DNA of 64,000 nucleotides. It comes from Clostridia bacterium (lineage in GTDB: Bacteria; Bacillota; Clostridia; Oscillospirales; Acutalibacteraceae). The DNA is taken from positions 124,001 through 188,000 of the forward strand of contig JAFTXJ010000009.1 in assembly GCA_017461625.1 (NCBI GenBank), given 5' to 3'. The notes under the pieces are model-generated. The model did not search any database and had not been told where the DNA came from. It worked only from the letters and a program-made list of their open reading frames with translations. The translations under genes were made by a program, and so were the position numbers. Positions 26,250 through 33,758 of the stretch are shown here, in pieces (the first letter of the stretch is position 1; every line of letters starts with the position of its first letter).

Positions 26250-26594
26250 ATGCAATATAATGTTGAATTCTGGAACGCATTAGATGAATTAGTGAATAAT
26301 TCAGAAATAATAATTGACAGACCAAAAGGAACTTCACATCCTAAGTATCCTGATTTCATTTATAGGGTTGATTATGGATATTTGAAAAATACAACCTCTA
26401 TGGACGGTGCAGGAATAGACGTATGGGTTGGAAGCGGCGAGAAAAAGGTTGATGCAATAATGTGCATTGTTGATTTGATGAAGAAAGATTCAGAAATAAA
26501 AATATTGATTGGATGCACAGAAGAAGAAAAGGAAACAGTATATGAAACACATAATGAAACACAGTTTATGAAAGGTGTTTTAATCCGTAGATAA
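26250..26594 (+). CDS. Small inorganic pyrophosphatase-like protein
   Basis: 114 aa. IIIDRPKGTSHPKYPDF and VDYGYL, then DGAGIDVWVG, resemble the active-site strands of class I inorganic pyrophosphatases (the DGDPIDVLV motif). It is shorter than the usual 170-220 aa and the first aspartate pattern is altered, so pyrophosphatase activity is uncertain. A related family of short proteins occurs in Firmicutes. It may act on another phosphoanhydride. Confidence 0.72.
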   Translation: MQYNVEFWNALDELVNNSEIIIDRPKGTSHPKYPDFIYRVDYGYLKNTTSMDGAGIDVWVGSGEKKVDAIMCIVDLMKKDSEIKILIGCTEEEKETVYETHNETQFMKGVLIRR

Positions 26595-26746
26595 ATTGTA
26601 TTTTTCAGAGGTATTTTATGGTTGAGATATGGGATGCATATCCTAAATCGGTGGATGTGAAGTTACCGTGTGTTTTTGCATATTCTCCATGCTGCAGGTC
26701 ATCAAATGGCAAAGCACCTACTGTCAGAATATCATTCGTCACAAAC

Positions 26747-27184
26747 TTAAAAGTCGATCACTTCATCCGGATCAACAATCTTAAAATTGGGATTACTATG
26801 CACAAAACGGCTTGCAACGGTTTTGTCCGTTATCTCACCCATGCACATCACTCGGCTTTTGTTGACAGAACGGTATTCACTTGGTGTGATACCGTTCTTT
26901 TTTCTGAATGCCTTTGTGAATCCCTCGTGGGAATCGTAGCCTATTTCAAGGGCTATATCAAGCACTAAATTGTCGGTGGTGCGAAGAAGAAAAGCCGCCT
27001 GTTTCAAGCGGATATAATTTATATATGCGGTAACGGTAAATCCCGTGTGAGAAAGAAAAATGCGGTTGAAATAGTCAATTGAAAAGCCTGCATTCTTTGC
27101 GACCTCTTCAACGGATATACCGCTTTCGGTAGCATTTTGTTTTGCATAATTTACTGCATTGAAAATAAGTTCTGTGTTTTCCAT
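26747..27184 (-). CDS. AraC-family regulator, probably truncated
   Basis: 145 aa from the ATG at 27184 (AGGAGA 8 nt upstream). Two helix-turn-helix units occupy residues about 20-110, with the second ending KNGITPSEYR. After GEITDKTVASRFVHSNPNF the frame stops at TAA. A shift of one or two bases opens a further frame of about 45 codons (FVTNDILTVGALPFDDL and onward) to about 26640. The C-terminal domain has therefore probably been lost by frameshift. The DNA-binding part is whole. Confidence 0.78.
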   Translation of the reverse strand: MENTELIFNAVNYAKQNATESGISVEEVAKNAGFSIDYFNRIFLSHTGFTVTAYINYIRLKQAAFLLRTTDNLVLDIALEIGYDSHEGFTKAFRKKNGITPSEYRSVNKSRVMCMGEITDKTVASRFVHSNPNFKIVDPDEVIDF

Positions 27185-27282
27185 AAGTAACATCTCCTGA
27201 ATATAATAGTGTGTAAAAATCGACCTTTACAATACCATTATATCTGTAGAAAGAAATGTTTTCTTGAACAAAAACGGTTTGT

Positions 27283-27696
27283 TTAACACCATTTGCAAGG
27301 AATATTTAAAAATACATCATCACATAGCTCAAAGCCTATGTTCTCATAAAAACTTGCTTTTTCAGTTGTAGTATCAACAAGCCATTCGGAGTTCGGAGCT
27401 TGTTCTCTGCACATTCTGACAAGCTCTTTACCGATACCATTGCCCTGATATTCAGGTAACACCGCTAAATCATAAACAACAGACCTGAACATTAAATCGC
27501 TCAAAACTCGGACACAACCTACTAATACACCGTCATTCCAAGCAGAAATAACAATCGTTGAGTTGATAAAAGGTATATTGAAATTATCAATCATTGATTG
27601 TGTCGTTGATTCTTCATCTGCCCAACCAACAGATGAAAACAATTTATAAAGTTGTTCATTCGGTAAATCTTTTATTGTTTTATATGTTATTTTCAT
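27283..27696 (-). CDS. GNAT-family N-acetyltransferase
   Basis: 137 aa. VLVGCVRVLSD, then VYDLAVLPEYQGNGIGKELV with the acetyl-CoA loop, and KASFYENIGFELC near the end. These fit the compact YjdJ/ElaA-like GNAT group. It lies 6 bp after the NUDIX stop and is the last gene of a three-gene run with the toroid and NUDIX genes. Substrate unknown. Confidence 0.85.
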   Translation of the reverse strand: MKITYKTIKDLPNEQLYKLFSSVGWADEESTTQSMIDNFNIPFINSTIVISAWNDGVLVGCVRVLSDLMFRSVVYDLAVLPEYQGNGIGKELVRMCREQAPNSEWLVDTTTEKASFYENIGFELCDDVFLNIPCKWC

Positions 27697-27702
27697 AAAT
27701 TC

Positions 27703-28149
27703 TTACCTATTCTTCATTGCAACAAATCTTTCAATATACCCGATTTGTGTAGGCATTATGTTATCGGGCAGATTATTTATATCAAAAAATCTTAATTCTG
27801 TGCTTTCACCGTCGTGCTTTAATTCACCATAAAAATCATTGATTTCATACACCACGTCGGTATAATACACTTCATCGCCGTTGGGATAAACCATATGTAC
27901 ATTTGCCTTAATATCAAACAGCTTCGGATTTCTGAATTCAAGATTAGTTTCTTCTTTGATTTCTCTTTTAAGCGCATCTTCCAACGATTCACCAAGCTCA
28001 ATAGCACCACCGGGAGTGCACCATTCACCTGTGTCAGTTCTCTTTTCAAGAAGCATACCTTTTTCTTCGTTATAAAGAACCGCCATTGCAGCAACAGCCA
28101 TAATAGGTGCATGACCTACATATTTTCTCATCTCACTGATATAACTCAT
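27703..28149 (-). CDS. NUDIX hydrolase
   Basis: 148 aa. The Nudix box runs from GGAIELGESLEDALKREIKE into ETNLEF (residues about 48-73), with all the catalytic Glu/Gly positions present. MSYISEMRKYVGHAPIM at the start resembles the housecleaning ADP-ribose/8-oxo-dGTP type. The start overlaps the upstream stop as ATGA, so it is coupled to the toroid gene. The substrate is a nucleoside diphosphate derivative, unspecified. Confidence 0.88.
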   Translation of the reverse strand: MSYISEMRKYVGHAPIMAVAAMAVLYNEEKGMLLEKRTDTGEWCTPGGAIELGESLEDALKREIKEETNLEFRNPKLFDIKANVHMVYPNGDEVYYTDVVYEINDFYGELKHDGESTELRFFDINNLPDNIMPTQIGYIERFVAMKNR

Positions 28150-29057
28150 AATAATTCTCCTATCTGAATTTCGTTAAAAAGAAGTTTTTCAATAGTAATG
28201 TGAGGACGCCACCAAGCTCTTGCCTGTTCATATTCGTCATGATACGAGGTGTACCATTTCCATGTGATATCAAATCCGCCGTCTTCCATTTGCAGTTTAC
28301 CTAAAATATCTTTTTCCACTGCGATTAATGTTTTGATTTCAGGTGTGATAAACTCCATATATCTGCCGGTAAATATAGTTGAAGGCATCGACACATATTC
28401 AACACCGTATTTTGAGCTATCCTTACAAATGCAATTTTCAATAGCCTTACACAGCAGGTCTTTGAAAATGTTTAAATCAACTATATCATTAATGCTGTTT
28501 GCAGTTAAAAGCTCATAAGCCAACAGATAACAATTCACATCATCACCGCTGATGTCTTCACCAGTTTGAAGATACTCAAATCCCTCTTTTATGATTTCTT
28601 CATAAAGAGAAGTGCGATTGCCGTAGCATACCATAAATGCCGCCAAAGAAATTGACGGATTAAATTTGCTGATGCCGTCTCCTTTTTTCTCCCACCATAT
28701 TGCATGAGGATAATCCTTGTTGCTGTCTATTGCAAACAGCCAACGCTTTTTATCTTTATCGAAGGAATCATGAGATTCCAAGTATTTCACGATATTTTTT
28801 ACTATATCGGAATCTCTGTCAAGTGCATTTACATGGCAAAGAGTGCTTATTGCATCGTTAGTCGCAATCGGACTTGAATTGGGATTAAAGAAATCAGGCT
28901 CGAGAGCATTACCAAATCCACCGTCAGCATTCTGAAACTTTGAAAGCTCGTTAATAACAGCTTGGTTTGATTCATTTTCAAAGTAATATTTGTAAATAGC
29001 TAATTCAAGCGGTCTTGCATTTTCTAAAATATATTTTGTCGCTGCATTCTTGTCCAT
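28146..29057 (-). CDS. Alpha/alpha-toroid (prenyltransferase/squalene cyclase-like) protein
   Basis: 303 aa, soluble. KFQNADGGFGNAL near residue 41 and LQMEDGGFDITW near 256 are QW-like motifs of the six-hairpin terpenoid cyclase/prenyltransferase toroid. Such folds also occur in uncharacterised bacterial proteins with no terpene role. No DxDD or other cyclase acid motif is seen. It forms an operon with NUDIX and GNAT genes, so a small-molecule modification pathway is possible but unproven. Confidence 0.6.
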   Translation of the reverse strand: MDKNAATKYILENARPLELAIYKYYFENESNQAVINELSKFQNADGGFGNALEPDFFNPNSSPIATNDAISTLCHVNALDRDSDIVKNIVKYLESHDSFDKDKKRWLFAIDSNKDYPHAIWWEKKGDGISKFNPSISLAAFMVCYGNRTSLYEEIIKEGFEYLQTGEDISGDDVNCYLLAYELLTANSINDIVDLNIFKDLLCKAIENCICKDSSKYGVEYVSMPSTIFTGRYMEFITPEIKTLIAVEKDILGKLQMEDGGFDITWKWYTSYHDEYEQARAWWRPHITIEKLLFNEIQIGELL

Positions 29058-29112
29058 AAGTATATCCTCGCACTTTTGATATAACCATTATACATTAACT
29101 GTTTGAATAAAG

Positions 29113-29150
29113 CAACATCACCCCAGTCCTTTCTGACCGAGGTGATGTTT
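29113..29150. terminator. Hairpin after the LytTR gene
   Basis: A 9-bp stem (29114-29122 with 29141-29149) has further pairing in its loop. The U-rich tail is short. It lies between two minus-strand genes. Confidence 0.6.
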
Positions 29151-29159
29151 GTTATATCA

Positions 29160-29639
29160 TTATTTACCGAATTTTAAGAATGCTTTTCTGAATGCACCGA
29201 TTTTTCTTGATGAAGTATAAACAGAATGTTCTGTATCGCCATACTTGATTTTGACAAAATCTTTTGTCACTTCATCAACATAATTCAGATTTACTATGTA
29301 GCTGTAATGAGGCTGAACAAAAACATCTCCGTTAAGTTTTTCTTTCCAATAATCTATTGAATAGTGCGTTTCAATCTTTCTGTCAGTAAGGTATAGAACG
29401 GATTTTCTGTTTTCGATTGCGATAAACATAATCTTATTGAGATATACTTTGCAAAGTACATCTTTGTTACAAGTCTGAACAATTATCGCAGAATTACAAC
29501 AATTCGACGTATCTTCAAATGAAATACAAATTCTTTCACAACCGTTGCATGTTGTTATACTGTAGTCTATGCTGTTTGTGTCCAATATTTTAATTATTTC
29601 CTCTATTGTTTTTACTTGTCCGATTTCTTTTACACCCAT
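29160..29639 (-). CDS. LytTR-domain DNA-binding protein
   Basis: 159 aa. The C-terminal half (about residues 65-159) has the LytTR pattern: KIMFIAIENRKSVLYLTD, then FVQPHYSYIVNLNYVDEV and a final SSRKIGAFRKAF helix. The N-terminal half (residues 1-60) has a CNGCERICISF cysteine cluster and no response-regulator receiver domain. It may sense a signal directly or bind a metal. It probably regulates neighbouring element genes. Confidence 0.8.
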   Translation of the reverse strand: MGVKEIGQVKTIEEIIKILDTNSIDYSITTCNGCERICISFEDTSNCCNSAIIVQTCNKDVLCKVYLNKIMFIAIENRKSVLYLTDRKIETHYSIDYWKEKLNGDVFVQPHYSYIVNLNYVDEVTKDFVKIKYGDTEHSVYTSSRKIGAFRKAFLKFGK

Positions 29640-29726
29640 AATTACTTTTCCTTGATTTGATAAAAATTCTCTTATATCTATAAAGTGCAGATAACAGGAA
29701 AAAGTAACACCAAAAACGATTATTTT

Positions 29727-29924
29727 TCAAAATTTGTCGAAATGCATAATTGCAGAAATAATATCTTGTGAAAATGTTCCAACAACAAAATCACCTGTCT
29801 TACCTAAAAAAGAACAGGCCTTAACAGAAAGGTTTGAGTTTTCTGTATCAAAACTTGGAACAAATACTACATTTTTGTCGAAAAACAAAGCGTTTTTGTA
29901 AAGTGGATTGTTTTCACTCTCTGT
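29727..29924 (-). pseudogene. Open-frame remnant without a start
   Basis: 65 sense codons between two in-frame stops, with no ATG and no ribosome site. The peptide (around FVPSFDTENSNLSVKACSF and GKTGDFVVGTF) has protein-like composition. It looks like the C-terminal end of a lost gene upstream of the MBL cassette. The remainder of 29640-30007 is AT-rich and holds the cassette's promoter. Confidence 0.35.
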
Positions 29925-29937
29925 TTATTATTATAAT
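29908..29937 (+). promoter_or_regulatory. Possible promoter of the MBL cassette
   Basis: TTGTTT (29908-29913), 18-bp spacer, TATAAT (29932-29937), giving a leader of about 65 nt before the ATG at 30008. The region is very AT-rich, so the call is tentative. Confidence 0.45.
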
Positions 29938-30007
29938 TAATTATGTATATCTATAAACAATAATACTATTTTCAAAATATTATTTTATTTAGAATGGAGA
30001 TGCAATT

Positions 30008-30919
30008 ATGAGCGTAGTAAAAAGTTTTTCAGTAGGAAATGGTGATATGTTTTATATTAAACATAATAGCGATAATTTTACGATTATAGACTGTAATATG
30101 GGTGACACAAATAAGGAAAACATTGTATCTGAAATACGAGAAGCCAAGAAAGATAAAGGAATGAGACGCTTTATTTCTACACACCCAGATGAAGATCACT
30201 TAACGGGATTAAAATATCTTGATGAACAAATTGGATTGTGGAATTTTTATTGTGTTGAGAATGAAGCTACGAAGGACGAATCTTTTGACGATTTTGATTA
30301 TTATTGCGAACTAAGGGAAGGCGATAGTCATTATTATCTTTATAAGAACTGCAAAAGAAAATGGATGAACCAATCTGATGAAAGCGATAATGATGACCAT
30401 GGTTCGGCAGGCATAAATTGTTTATGGCCTGATACTAATAACGATAAATTTAAAGAGGCATTAGATTTAGCAAAAGAAGGAAAAGCATTTAATAATCTTT
30501 CACCTATAATAACCTACTCTTTAGAAAATGGCGTTAGAATTATGTGGATGGGAGACATAGAAAAAGACTTTATCGAAGAGATAAAAGGCGAAGTTGATTG
30601 GCCGGAAATAGATATTTTATTTGCACCTCACCATGGTCGAGATTCGGGTAAAGTTCCATCAGATGTTTTGAAAGAATTAAAGCCATCCTTAATAATCATC
30701 GGTGAAGCTCCTTCTAAACATATAAACTATTATACCGGCTATAATACTATCACTCAAAACTCTGCAGGTGACATTACTTTTGAATGTGAAGCCGGTTGGG
30801 TCCATATTTATATTTCAAGTGAAAGCTATAATTACGACAAGTCTTTTTTGACAGATAAGAGAAAGAAAAATGATTTGTATGGAAATTATATCGGTTCATT
30901 AGAAACAAAAGAAAAATAA
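30008..30919 (+). CDS. ComEC-like metallo-beta-lactamase-fold protein
   Basis: 303 aa, soluble. STHPDEDHLTGL (H59, D61, D63, H64) is the HxDxDH metal site, MWMGDIEKDF carries a later metal Asp, and LFAPHHGRDSG is the ComEC/Rec2-type histidine pair. The ComEC membrane parts are absent. Expected activity is phosphodiester or phosphoanhydride hydrolysis. It is the first gene of a three-gene unit with a four-TM protein and an MBL-AGS-C protein. GGAG lies 8 nt before the start. Confidence 0.85.
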   Translation: MSVVKSFSVGNGDMFYIKHNSDNFTIIDCNMGDTNKENIVSEIREAKKDKGMRRFISTHPDEDHLTGLKYLDEQIGLWNFYCVENEATKDESFDDFDYYCELREGDSHYYLYKNCKRKWMNQSDESDNDDHGSAGINCLWPDTNNDKFKEALDLAKEGKAFNNLSPIITYSLENGVRIMWMGDIEKDFIEEIKGEVDWPEIDILFAPHHGRDSGKVPSDVLKELKPSLIIIGEAPSKHINYYTGYNTITQNSAGDITFECEAGWVHIYISSESYNYDKSFLTDKRKKNDLYGNYIGSLETKEK

Positions 30920-30950
30920 TTTCGAATATTTCTGAAGAGGGAGTTTTAAT

Positions 30951-31697
30951 ATGAAGGATTATAGAGAGAAAGAATTAAAGTATTTGATGATTATTCTTAT
31001 TTTGCTTTTTGTTGTGTTATGTACACCGATTAAAGAATTGAATATAACTGATATAGAGTTACATAAATCATTAACAACTGTTTTTAGCAGCATAGTTGTA
31101 TCAAGTATTTTGTCGTTAGCAACATTCATATGTGATTGTTTACTAAGTACTAACTTGAAAGATAAAATGGTGGGGTTGATCTTCATTCCCAAAGCTGGTG
31201 AAACGATTTTTACTCGCATCAATAATGGCTCAGTAAAAGATGATAGATTTTCAAATTCTGAGGCAAAAATCAAGTATAAAGAAATAATATCTAACATACC
31301 GAAAGACAAAAAAGAGCGTTATAAGTACGAAAATTCTAATTGGTATGGGATTTATAAAAGATATCAAGAAAAAGGACAAGTTTCACAAAGCCAAAAAGAT
31401 TATTTGACCTGTAGAGATTTATTTGTAGAAACAATATTGTTTCTTGTTTTATACTTTTTGTCATTAGTTTTTTACAGTGAATTTGTTGTGTTTTCATTTA
31501 AATATTTGCTTGTTATTATACTGATAGCTATAGTTACAAATATTTCAACACATGTAAAAATGAATCGTTTTGTTAACACTGTTATTGCACTTGATGTTGC
31601 CGAAAAAAATCAAACTAATGGAGATAGAAAAAATGAGTCAAACTATAAAATTTTATCCGCTCGGAAATGCAGAAACGTGTTTATTAGAATTAAATGA
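30951..31697 (+). CDS. Four-TM protein, candidate S-4TM-like effector
   Basis: 248 aa. Two membrane helices at about residues 11-27 and 41-66, a basic cytoplasmic domain of about 95 residues with NWYGIYKRYQEKG, then helices at about 160-183 and 187-204. The 2+2 topology and size agree with the SMODS-associated S-4TM pore-forming effectors. I do not see all of that family's motifs, so the assignment rests on topology and the AGS-C neighbour. Its last 65 nt overlap the next gene in another frame. Confidence 0.6.
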   Translation: MKDYREKELKYLMIILILLFVVLCTPIKELNITDIELHKSLTTVFSSIVVSSILSLATFICDCLLSTNLKDKMVGLIFIPKAGETIFTRINNGSVKDDRFSNSEAKIKYKEIISNIPKDKKERYKYENSNWYGIYKRYQEKGQVSQSQKDYLTCRDLFVETILFLVLYFLSLVFYSEFVVFSFKYLLVIILIAIVTNISTHVKMNRFVNTVIALDVAEKNQTNGDRKNESNYKILSARKCRNVFIRIK

Positions 31698-33114
31698 TGG
31701 AGCAAAAATACTGTTCGATTATGCACATATGCGTACAGAGGCAACTGATGATTTGCGATATGACATACAAGAAGAATTATCGAGTATAAAAGAATTTGAA
31801 GTTGTAATGTTTTCACATGCTCATGAAGACCATGTGAAAGGAGCAAGTGAGTTTTTTTATCTGAAATATGCTAAAAAATATCAATCTGATGACCGCTCTC
31901 ATATAAAGGAATTATGGGTGTCTGCAGCTTTTTTACTTGATACAGATTTAGAAAATCAATCTGATGCAAAAATAATCAGAAATGAGGCTAGGTATCGTTT
32001 AAAGAATGCTGAAGGCATAAGAATTTTTGCTGCTCCCGATACTTTAAAAGATTGGTTGGAAGATCAAGAAATTGATTATGATGATATAAAACATTTAATT
32101 GTTCATGCCGGAGAGATTATTTCAATTTCAGGATATGAAGATGAAATAGAGTTTTTTGTTCATGCACCATTTTCAGATGACAGTGAAGAAGTTCAAGATA
32201 AAAACGATCCTTCAATTGTTATGCAAGTTCGATTGCTAAATGATGATTATGAAACAAACATTTTAATTACAGGCGATACACCATATTCAGTTTTAGATAA
32301 AATTGTTGAGTTCTCTCAAGAGCAAGGGAATGAAGATAGGCTTGTATGGGATATATATGATATCCCTCACCATTGTAGTTATACGGGATTAAATGAAAAA
32401 GAAGAAAAAAACACAAGGATTATGACACCCACTGAAAATGTTCAATGGTTATTAGAACAAGCTCAAGATAACGCATATATGGTTGCTTCGTGTGAAGAAA
32501 TAACCGAAGATACTTCTCCGCCACATATTATTGCAAAACGTACATACGAAAAATATACCGCGTCAGATGTATCGTTTTTGGCAACTATGGAACATAAACG
32601 CTTGAAAGACAGCAAACCATCTCCAATTGTATTTACAATTGATGATAATGGAATTGCATTAAATGAATTTGCAGACACTGAAAACAAAGTGATTGAAAAA
32701 TGCAGTTATCACCACATGTATTTTAGAAACACAGAGCAATTTATAAGCGATATGTTTCCGGTAAGAGCTTTATACTTGCTGAGAATAAATTGTAAAGTTT
32801 CACAAAATGGTTGGCGAGATTTCTTTTTAATTGATTTTCTTAGGAGCAAAGGATATTTGCGAAGACATAAATCACTTGACTTCTTTATAGAAAGCACAAC
32901 TTGTCCTGCGCCATATGATATTTATTGGAAGGTAAGAAATGTAGGGCATGTTGCAGAAGAAAAAGATTGTATACGAGGTGAAATTAAGCCTGGTAATGCA
33001 CATCATAAAGAAAGTACAGATTTTTATGGCGAGCATTTTGTTGAATGTTACCTTGTTAAAAATGGAGTTTGTGTAGCACGAGACAGAATAGATGTGCCCA
33101 TAGGTAATATATAA
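31633..33114 (+). CDS. MBL-fold protein fused to an AGS-C-like sensor domain
   Basis: 493 aa from the ATG at 31633 (GGAG 8 nt upstream; longer frames lack a site). Residues about 1-300 form an MBL domain: FSHAHEDHVKG (H62, H64, D66, H67), GDTPYSV and DIPHHCSYTG. The last 120 or so residues read as AGS-C: RINCKVSQNGWRDF, KSLDFFIES, PYDIYWKVRNVG, IRGEI and HFVECYLVKNGV. AGS-C normally sits on adenylyl cyclases and SMODS nucleotidyltransferases of CBASS systems. Here it follows a hydrolase fold, which I have not seen described. Confidence 0.82.
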   Translation: MSQTIKFYPLGNAETCLLELNDGAKILFDYAHMRTEATDDLRYDIQEELSSIKEFEVVMFSHAHEDHVKGASEFFYLKYAKKYQSDDRSHIKELWVSAAFLLDTDLENQSDAKIIRNEARYRLKNAEGIRIFAAPDTLKDWLEDQEIDYDDIKHLIVHAGEIISISGYEDEIEFFVHAPFSDDSEEVQDKNDPSIVMQVRLLNDDYETNILITGDTPYSVLDKIVEFSQEQGNEDRLVWDIYDIPHHCSYTGLNEKEEKNTRIMTPTENVQWLLEQAQDNAYMVASCEEITEDTSPPHIIAKRTYEKYTASDVSFLATMEHKRLKDSKPSPIVFTIDDNGIALNEFADTENKVIEKCSYHHMYFRNTEQFISDMFPVRALYLLRINCKVSQNGWRDFFLIDFLRSKGYLRRHKSLDFFIESTTCPAPYDIYWKVRNVGHVAEEKDCIRGEIKPGNAHHKESTDFYGEHFVECYLVKNGVCVARDRIDVPIGNI

Positions 33115-33155
33115 AATAACACTATTTTATAAGCAAATATTTTCAATATCCAAAA

Positions 33156-33181
33156 AACAGGTGGTTTTAACGCCACCTGTT
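33156..33181. terminator. Bidirectional terminator between the MBL cassette and tnpV
   Basis: AACAGGTGG/CCACCTGTT (33156-33164 with 33173-33181), flanked by A and T runs on either side. Confidence 0.88.
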
Positions 33182-33189
33182 TTTCGCTA

Positions 33190-33543
33190 TTAAACATAAA
33201 TCAACTCGCAATTGACAATTTCTCTCGCTCTTGCTTCAATATTCCCCATTCTCTGCACCCACTCCATCTGATTTTCATCTTTCAGTTGTTCAGTTACAGC
33301 TTCAGCCACTTTCATCTGCTCCACAAGCATATCAAACATTTCTCTTGCCTGATTTTCAATATCTGCACAATGCTGATAAAGTTTGCCTTGAATAAGCAGT
33401 GTGCTAAAAAGCATCTTCTTATGCTTTTCTAGATAATCCTTATACATCATTCCCCATTTACCTAGTCTGACACTTGCCTCCTCAGGTGGCAGTTTGAGAT
33501 TCGGGATAAGGTAACCGTTTACTTCACGGTATGTAATTTTCAT
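33190..33543 (-). CDS. tnpV: TnpV-family transposon protein
   Basis: 117 aa from the ATG at 33543. The pattern ITYREVNGYLIPNL at the start, GKWGMMYKDYLEKHK, and a long helical region ending ARAREIVNCELIYV match TnpV of Tn4451-like elements. Function in transposition is undefined. Its place just inside attR supports a Tn4451/TnpX-type ancestry. The region 33544-33758 beyond it holds no gene, only the element end with the subterminal repeat. Confidence 0.82.
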   Translation of the reverse strand: MKITYREVNGYLIPNLKLPPEEASVRLGKWGMMYKDYLEKHKKMLFSTLLIQGKLYQHCADIENQAREMFDMLVEQMKVAEAVTEQLKDENQMEWVQRMGNIEARAREIVNCELIYV

Positions 33544-33683
33544 TTGATTCATCCTTTCATTTTTCTTAATTGTAATAATAGCGCTGATTTTTGTGTCAAA
33601 AACTAATTGTAAACAAATTATGAACAGGCATTTTTTGACGATTGCTTTAGCTGCAAATTTTCGAGGCCTAAAACACCCGTAAC

Positions 33684-33694
33684 CCCAGTAAAAT
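33684..33694. repeat. Subterminal inverted repeat, right copy
   Basis: CCCAGTAAAAT, the reverse complement of 20202-20212 at the left end; about 90 bp from the att core. Confidence 0.5.
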
Positions 33695-33758
33695 AGGGCT
33701 TTTTCACCGCCTTTCGTGTCGAATTTTGTGTAAGATTTTGTGTTGCTTTTCGCTTAAT

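Noticed and set aside
26618-26968. 116-aa plus-strand open frame opposite the AraC gene
   Set aside because: It overlaps the helix-turn-helix gene for most of its length and has no family resemblance.
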